Shown: one piece after another, positions 60,338-64,000 of the stretch
Numbering within the stretch: position 1 is the first letter of the stretch
Layout: each line of letters starts with the position of its first letter
Source: Candidatus Omnitrophota bacterium
GTDB lineage: Bacteria; Hinthialibacterota; Hinthialibacteria; OLB16
NCBI GenBank assembly: GCA_020632575.1
Contig: JACKFH010000005.1
Location: 1-64,000 of the forward strand
Reading direction: 5' to 3'
DNA: 64,000 nt
Notes under the pieces: model-generated
What the model was told of the DNA's origin: nothing
Database searches by the model: none
What the model saw: the letters and a program-made list of their open reading frames with translations, nothing else
Made by a program: the position numbers and the translations under genes

Positions 60338-61699
60338 TTAGGTCACGGCCAGTGAGGCGTCCAGGATTTCAAGCGCGCGGTCAATCTCGGATTCTAGGAC
60401 GGTCAATGGTGGGGTTAAGGTCAATGTATTCCCCATGGTCGTCTTAAAACTCAATCCACGGGAGAGAGATTCATACATGACCGCCTCGGCTCTTCGCGGG
60501 TCTGGCTGAGTTGGATTGTCGACTTGAACCAGAGTAGCCCCCAGGAAAAGCCCCAGGCCACGGACCTCGCCAAGGCACGGATGGGATCTTTGGAGATCGA
60601 TCAGGCCGTTCTTGAGATAGGCTCCCAGTTCGGCCGCCCGATCCAGTAGCCCCTCCTCCTCAATCACCCCCAAAGTCGCAAGCGCCGCCGCCGCTCCAAT
60701 TGGGTTTTTCTCATGGGTGTAATGACCGATCGCGGTCTCCCCTCCGATATCCAGATCCTCTCGCGCGAGGAGTGCGGCGAGAGGGAAGACGCCACCCCCC
60801 AGTCCCTTACCGATCACCAGCATGTCGGGGACCACCTCGTAGTGTTCGCAAACAAACATCTTCCCGCTCCGTCCCAGGCCGGTCGGGATCTCATCGAGGA
60901 CCAGCAGGGCGCCGTGACGGTCGCAGGCCTCCCGAACGGTCTTCCAGTAATCGCGGGGGGGGACATAGGGGATGCTGCGCATCGTCTCCCCGATCACCGC
61001 CGCAACATCCCCCTCTTTTTCAAGGACATACTCGATGTAGTTCGCGCACTTGAGGTTACACTCGGTCCCGCACTCGAAGGGGCAATCCACGGGGTTCGGC
61101 GGCGGGACATGTTCGCAGCCCGGAAGGAGCGGCCCGATCCCCTTTCGAAAAATCGCTTCGCCTCCGATCGAGATAGCGTCGAGAGTCGCCCCGTGAAAGG
61201 AGTCCCACATCGAGATGGTCTTGTGCCGCCCGGTCTTGAGCCTCGCGAGTTTGATCGCCATCCCCATCGCCTCCGCGCCACCCGGAGCGAATAAGACTTT
61301 GTTCAAATCTCCAGGCGCGAGCTCCGTCAACTTCTTCGCGAGGGCGATCGACTTCTCATTCGTGTAGCGCCGTGTGCAAAACGGAAGTTCATCGAGTTGT
61401 TGCTTGATCGCCTCGATCACTTTGGGATGACCGAAGCCGACCTGATGCACGTTGTTCCCATGAAAATCGAGAATCTCCCGCCACTGGTTGTCGATCAGGG
61501 TCGCCCCCTTGCATCCGGTCAACACATTCAGACAGGGTGTCGAAAGCGACTGATGCAAAAAGTATTTCGAATCCTGATCAAGAATCCTTTGAGTGTCCAA
61601 GTCGATATGTTTGTCGGCCCATTCCTTCCGTTTGGGGGAAAGGTTGAGATCGCCCTCGGAGCGGAGGGAGTCCAAAGGGTTCGGGTCTTTCGGAGTCAT
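60338..61699 (-). CDS. class-III PLP aminotransferase-fold enzyme, possibly PbfA-like
   Basis: 453 residues. FHGNNVHQVGFGHPKVIEAI and FCTRRYTNEKSIALAKKL near the N-terminus, VLFAPGGAEAMGMAIKLAR for phosphate binding, LVLDEIPTGLGRSGKMF (Asp for the pyridine nitrogen) and the PLP lysine in VIGKGLGGGVFPLAAL. The NNVHQVGFGHP wording resembles (R)-1-hydroxy-2-aminoethylphosphonate ammonia-lyases (PbfA) as I remember them, but no phn/pbf gene is near. A cysteine cluster (CPFECGTECNLKC, about residues 212-224) could bind a metal. Ordinary omega-aminotransferase activity is the alternative. Confidence 0.75.
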   Translation of the reverse strand: MTPKDPNPLDSLRSEGDLNLSPKRKEWADKHIDLDTQRILDQDSKYFLHQSLSTPCLNVLTGCKGATLIDNQWREILDFHGNNVHQVGFGHPKVIEAIKQQLDELPFCTRRYTNEKSIALAKKLTELAPGDLNKVLFAPGGAEAMGMAIKLARLKTGRHKTISMWDSFHGATLDAISIGGEAIFRKGIGPLLPGCEHVPPPNPVDCPFECGTECNLKCANYIEYVLEKEGDVAAVIGETMRSIPYVPPRDYWKTVREACDRHGALLVLDEIPTGLGRSGKMFVCEHYEVVPDMLVIGKGLGGGVFPLAALLAREDLDIGGETAIGHYTHEKNPIGAAAALATLGVIEEEGLLDRAAELGAYLKNGLIDLQRSHPCLGEVRGLGLFLGATLVQVDNPTQPDPRRAEAVMYESLSRGLSFKTTMGNTLTLTPPLTVLESEIDRALEILDASLAVT

Positions 61700-61830
61700 G
61701 GGGAAAGGTTAGCGCGGGGAGTTGGGGAGGCAATGGGAGTGTCCATGGATCTCAATTGGGGTCATTTCGACGTCAGGAGAAATCTGATGGGAGAACGAAT
61801 CCTAATCGACTCCTATTGCTTCAATCGGCC

Positions 61831-62005
61831 CCAGTCTGTTTCAACAGACTTCGTATTGTGTAGCCCCGTCTCTTTAGAGCGGGGCGGATGAGAATCGATG
61901 CCGAAGGATTTGTCGGCTCAATCGGAGCTTTGAAGGCCGACGAAGCCCGCCAGGGGATCAATCCCGTGGCTACACACATCGAAGTCCGTTGAAACGGACT
62001 GTGGT
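61831..62005. repeat. REP-like palindromic element
   Basis: About 175 bases with mirrored ends. Left: AGTCTGTTTCAACAGACT (61833-61850). Right: AGTCCGTTGAAACGGACT (61983-62000), each itself a palindrome. Inside them TGTGTAGCC (61857-61865) mirrors GGCTACACA (61968-61976), and GC-rich GCCCCG/CGGGGC stems lie further in. This is the build of nonautonomous REP/BIME-type elements that many uncultivated bacteria carry in many copies; only one copy is in this window. It overlaps the 3' end of the HicB-like gene. Confidence 0.75.
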
Positions 62006-62158
62006 TTCGAGCGCCTCAAGAAGAGTGATCTTTAGGGTCTCAAGAAGTTCCTCCCGAGTCCGTTCCTGGCAATTGACTCCGGGAATCTCCTCGATCCATC
62101 CAATCCACCATTCGCCACTCTGCTTGGTGATCGCGGTATACGTGTTAGCCATAGCCAT
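61970..62158 (-). CDS. HicB-like antitoxin with C-terminus supplied by the REP-like element
   Basis: 62 residues (start at 62158 or, with better Shine-Dalgarno spacing, 62152). YTAITKQSGEWWIGWIEEIPGVNCQERTREELLETL is the partial RNase-H-like HicB fold (strand, strand, then ARTLEEAL-type helix). Normal HicB proteins continue for another 10-20 residues or a DNA-binding domain. Here the last about ten residues (VRFNGLRCV, stop TAG) are read from the inserted palindromic element. The hicA partner expected on either side is missing. Probably a decayed module. Confidence 0.6.
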   Translation of the reverse strand: MAMANTYTAITKQSGEWWIGWIEEIPGVNCQERTREELLETLKITLLEALETTVRFNGLRCV

Positions 62159-62218
62159 TTCACCCTGTTTCTTGAGGTTTTATCAGTATGCCTCAATGGA
62201 CCAGGATCAAGAAGACCA

Positions 62219-62680
62219 TTACCTGACCAGCGCCTCCCGAACCTTCTCCGACCTCAGTTGATAAACCAAAAACCCAAAGAGCGCGATATAAGGAACCATC
62301 ACCGGTATCGCGACAAGCCCCATGAAGTCTTCTTCCATTCTGTAGATAAACCATGCCATGACGAATGGCCAAACGATACTGAAAACCAAAAAGAACCACG
62401 AAAATCCTTCCAGATATTTCCTCGGCCAACGATGCCTCATCAAAAACTTCCGTCCACAGACCAAGACAAGAATCCCAGCGACGAACTGAATGGGGTAGGC
62501 CCAGCGAAACCACATTAAGAGATCGTAATGGGGAATCAGATCCGTATTGAACTCGGGCGGGAACATCCTTTGGAAAACAACGAAAAGGAAAATGCTCCCG
62601 ACCGTGCCGGAGAGGATCATCCCGCCCCCGATGATCGTCCAGATCCACCCCACAATCTTGATGGCTTTGGCGGCTTCCAT
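62219..62680 (-). CDS. four-TM membrane protein of unknown function
   Basis: 153 residues from ATG 62680 with GGAGG nine bases upstream. Segments: IVGWIWTIIGGGMILSGTVG, YPIQFVAGILVLVCG, FSWFFLVFSIVWPFVMAWFI, LVAIPVMVPYIALFGFLVY. No family recognised. Two bases after the stop of the upstream membrane gene, so the two form an operon and may make a complex. Confidence 0.65.
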   Translation of the reverse strand: MEAAKAIKIVGWIWTIIGGGMILSGTVGSIFLFVVFQRMFPPEFNTDLIPHYDLLMWFRWAYPIQFVAGILVLVCGRKFLMRHRWPRKYLEGFSWFFLVFSIVWPFVMAWFIYRMEEDFMGLVAIPVMVPYIALFGFLVYQLRSEKVREALVR

Positions 62681-62682
62681 GG

Positions 62683-64000
62683 TCAATACCTCCGGTACAT
62701 CCACACCGTCGCCCACAGATTGAAAACAGCGGCAAGAGAGATAATCGGAATTCTCGCCAAGGACGGGAGTTCGAAGTAGTCGACCGCGACCAGCGTGCTA
62801 ACCGTTGCGAGGATTGCCAGGGCGATGACTAAAAGTCCAATCGGGTCCGAAGCAAGGGTGGCGTCCTTCTTCCAATAAACAGGTGCTAATACATGGATCG
62901 CCACTTGTGCGACCGGCGCGAAAAGAAACACTCCGAGCAAGGAGCCGAGGGCGCCGTGTAGAGTGATGGGCTGTTGTTCCGTAACAGCGCCAACCATGCC
63001 ACCCCCCAGCAGGACGGTGTACCCAAAAACAATCATTGCAACGATCGGCCATCCCGTCCTGATGGGTAGGACCTGCCAAAGCCTCAACCTCGGAATAATT
63101 TGGATCGCTCGCCACAGAAAGGGTACGCCGATCGCCATGTAAATAACGGAGAAAAGCAACGGAAGACCGATGGCCGTTCCAATCAAAATCTCCGAATCCC
63201 AATTTGAATTTAACCGGATAACATAATCGCTCACCCAACCGAAGAAATCCGGCAGATAACTGAAAACCGAAAAGACAAAGAAAGTCCAAAACCCCAAAGA
63301 CAGCGCATGTAAAGAAGGTAGAAAGAAAAACTCCCACCTCCCTCTTTGCGGGCTCAGCCTACGAAGATCTTCGATTTTGAGGGACCGTACACGCTCCCGC
63401 TTCCTGGCCTCTTGGGATTGGACCCCCGGGTGGAACGGGCGGATCGAAGCCATCGTCCACGCCACGATCCAGCCGATAACTGCAAACGCGGCAGCCAATA
63501 GTATCCACTTCCAACCGACTATGGAGATCCCCCATTCGTACCACTCTCGACCTGAACTCTTGAAGAAGGGGCCAAGGATCGCTACGAGGAAAAACAACGG
63601 ATAGATGAGAAGAACGAGCCTCTGCCTCGCCTTGAGGCTGGATGTGAAGAGCGCCACGATCGATTCCAGACCGTAGTAGAGCCCTTGAACCGCACGAAAA
63701 CTCAACCAAAGAGAAATCAGATAAACAACATGCGGCCGGTTGGGATCGATAATCGCGAACAGAGTTATCGTGGGAATCAGAACCCATACGAGGCTGTAAA
63801 GGGCACTTTCGATCAGGCGGAGGAGAGTGAATTGATTTCGAGGAATCGGCAGCGGCTTGAAGGGTTCGAGTGTCTTCTCCAAGGTCAATGTGAGGTTCCC
63901 AGCGAAACTAAAAATGGCAAACAGGAAATAGCAAAAGAGGTGTAGACCCTCGCTGACCGTGAGTACGTCCTTCGGGTCATCAAACCTCAAACCCACAAAC
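62683..64000 (-). CDS. large polytopic membrane protein, 5' end outside the window
   Basis: At least 437 residues and open to the window edge. About ten to twelve TM segments arranged in two halves joined by a charged loop (KRERVRSLKIEDLRRLSPQRG). Examples: LHLFCYFLFAIFSFAGNLTL, LYSLVWVLIPTITLFAII, WILLAAAFAVIGWIVAWTM, LIGTAIGLPLLFSVIYMAIG. The layout is like ABC-2-type permeases, but no defining motif is visible and any ATPase gene would lie beyond the edge. Confidence 0.6.
   Translation of the reverse strand, partial: FVGLRFDDPKDVLTVSEGLHLFCYFLFAIFSFAGNLTLTLEKTLEPFKPLPIPRNQFTLLRLIESALYSLVWVLIPTITLFAIIDPNRPHVVYLISLWLSFRAVQGLYYGLESIVALFTSSLKARQRLVLLIYPLFFLVAILGPFFKSSGREWYEWGISIVGWKWILLAAAFAVIGWIVAWTMASIRPFHPGVQSQEARKRERVRSLKIEDLRRLSPQRGRWEFFFLPSLHALSLGFWTFFVFSVFSYLPDFFGWVSDYVIRLNSNWDSEILIGTAIGLPLLFSVIYMAIGVPFLWRAIQIIPRLRLWQVLPIRTGWPIVAMIVFGYTVLLGGGMVGAVTEQQPITLHGALGSLLGVFLFAPVAQVAIHVLAPVYWKKDATLASDPIGLLVIALAILATVSTLVAVDYFELPSLARIPIISLAAVFNLWATVWMYRRY

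Noticed and set aside
61831..62005. CRISPR-like palindromic repeats
   Set aside because: Only two non-identical palindromes facing each other about 130 bases apart, with no regular spacers; a REP-like element fits better.

Overview
The window looks like a moderately GC-rich chromosome segment from an uncultivated, probably diderm bacterium. Exported proteins repeatedly carry Thr/Pro-rich linkers and dockerin-like EF-hand pairs. Regulatory propeller kinases, BNR/PL22/DUF1080-type carbohydrate proteins, LysM and YkuD wall proteins and a di-heme peroxidase add to the picture. This mix recalls candidate phyla of the Hydrogenedentes/Sumerlaeota/Omnitrophota/Poribacteria kind, but the sequence alone does not fix the phylum. 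No rRNA, tRNA, CRISPR array, phage or transposase gene was seen.

Layout. 0-4.3 kb: tail of a BNR-repeat protein, a decayed VapBC module, and two large exported surface proteins. 4.3-12 kb: a Ski2-like helicase from an apparently leaderless mRNA, exported proteins, and a PL22-like lyase next to an ACMSD-type amidohydrolase. 12-20 kb: an orphan ABC ATPase, then a tight minus-strand operon (JAMM metalloprotease, LysM/DUF3352-like protein, small exported protein, TPR-containing histidine kinase, OmpR-type regulator), then an alkyltransferase and a toxin-antitoxin-like pair. 22-26 kb: part of an F-type ATP synthase locus (subunit I-like, delta, alpha, beta) with no gamma gene between alpha and beta, closed by a strong terminator. 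26-31 kb: a toxin-first RelE/Phd pair, then the classic rpmH-rnpA-yidD-yidC-khpB cluster with an unusual rpmH/rnpA overlap. 31-41 kb: hemerythrin, membrane proteins, a NrdD-like pseudoenzyme with two ATP-cones plus a thioredoxin-like partner, a candidate structured RNA, a membrane Ser/Thr kinase, peptide deformylase and a PPC/dockerin protein. 41-52 kb: a propeller histidine kinase, a dehydrogenase, a rhodanese, and a translationally coupled PoxB-like/GltB-like pair. 51-58 kb: HhH protein, RDD protein, XseA, a large exported glycosidase-like protein and an L,D-transpeptidase. 58-64 kb: a dockerin-tagged di-heme peroxidase, a class-III PLP enzyme, a palindromic REP-like element that supplies the 3' end of a HicB-like gene, and two membrane proteins at the edge.

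The most unusual items are: the NrdD-like protein that lacks both the catalytic cysteine and the glycyl-radical site; a three-stem RNA with a long-range closing helix followed by a U-run upstream of the kinase locus; the split ATP synthase locus; the rpmH/rnpA overlap; and the REP-like element that has become coding sequence.
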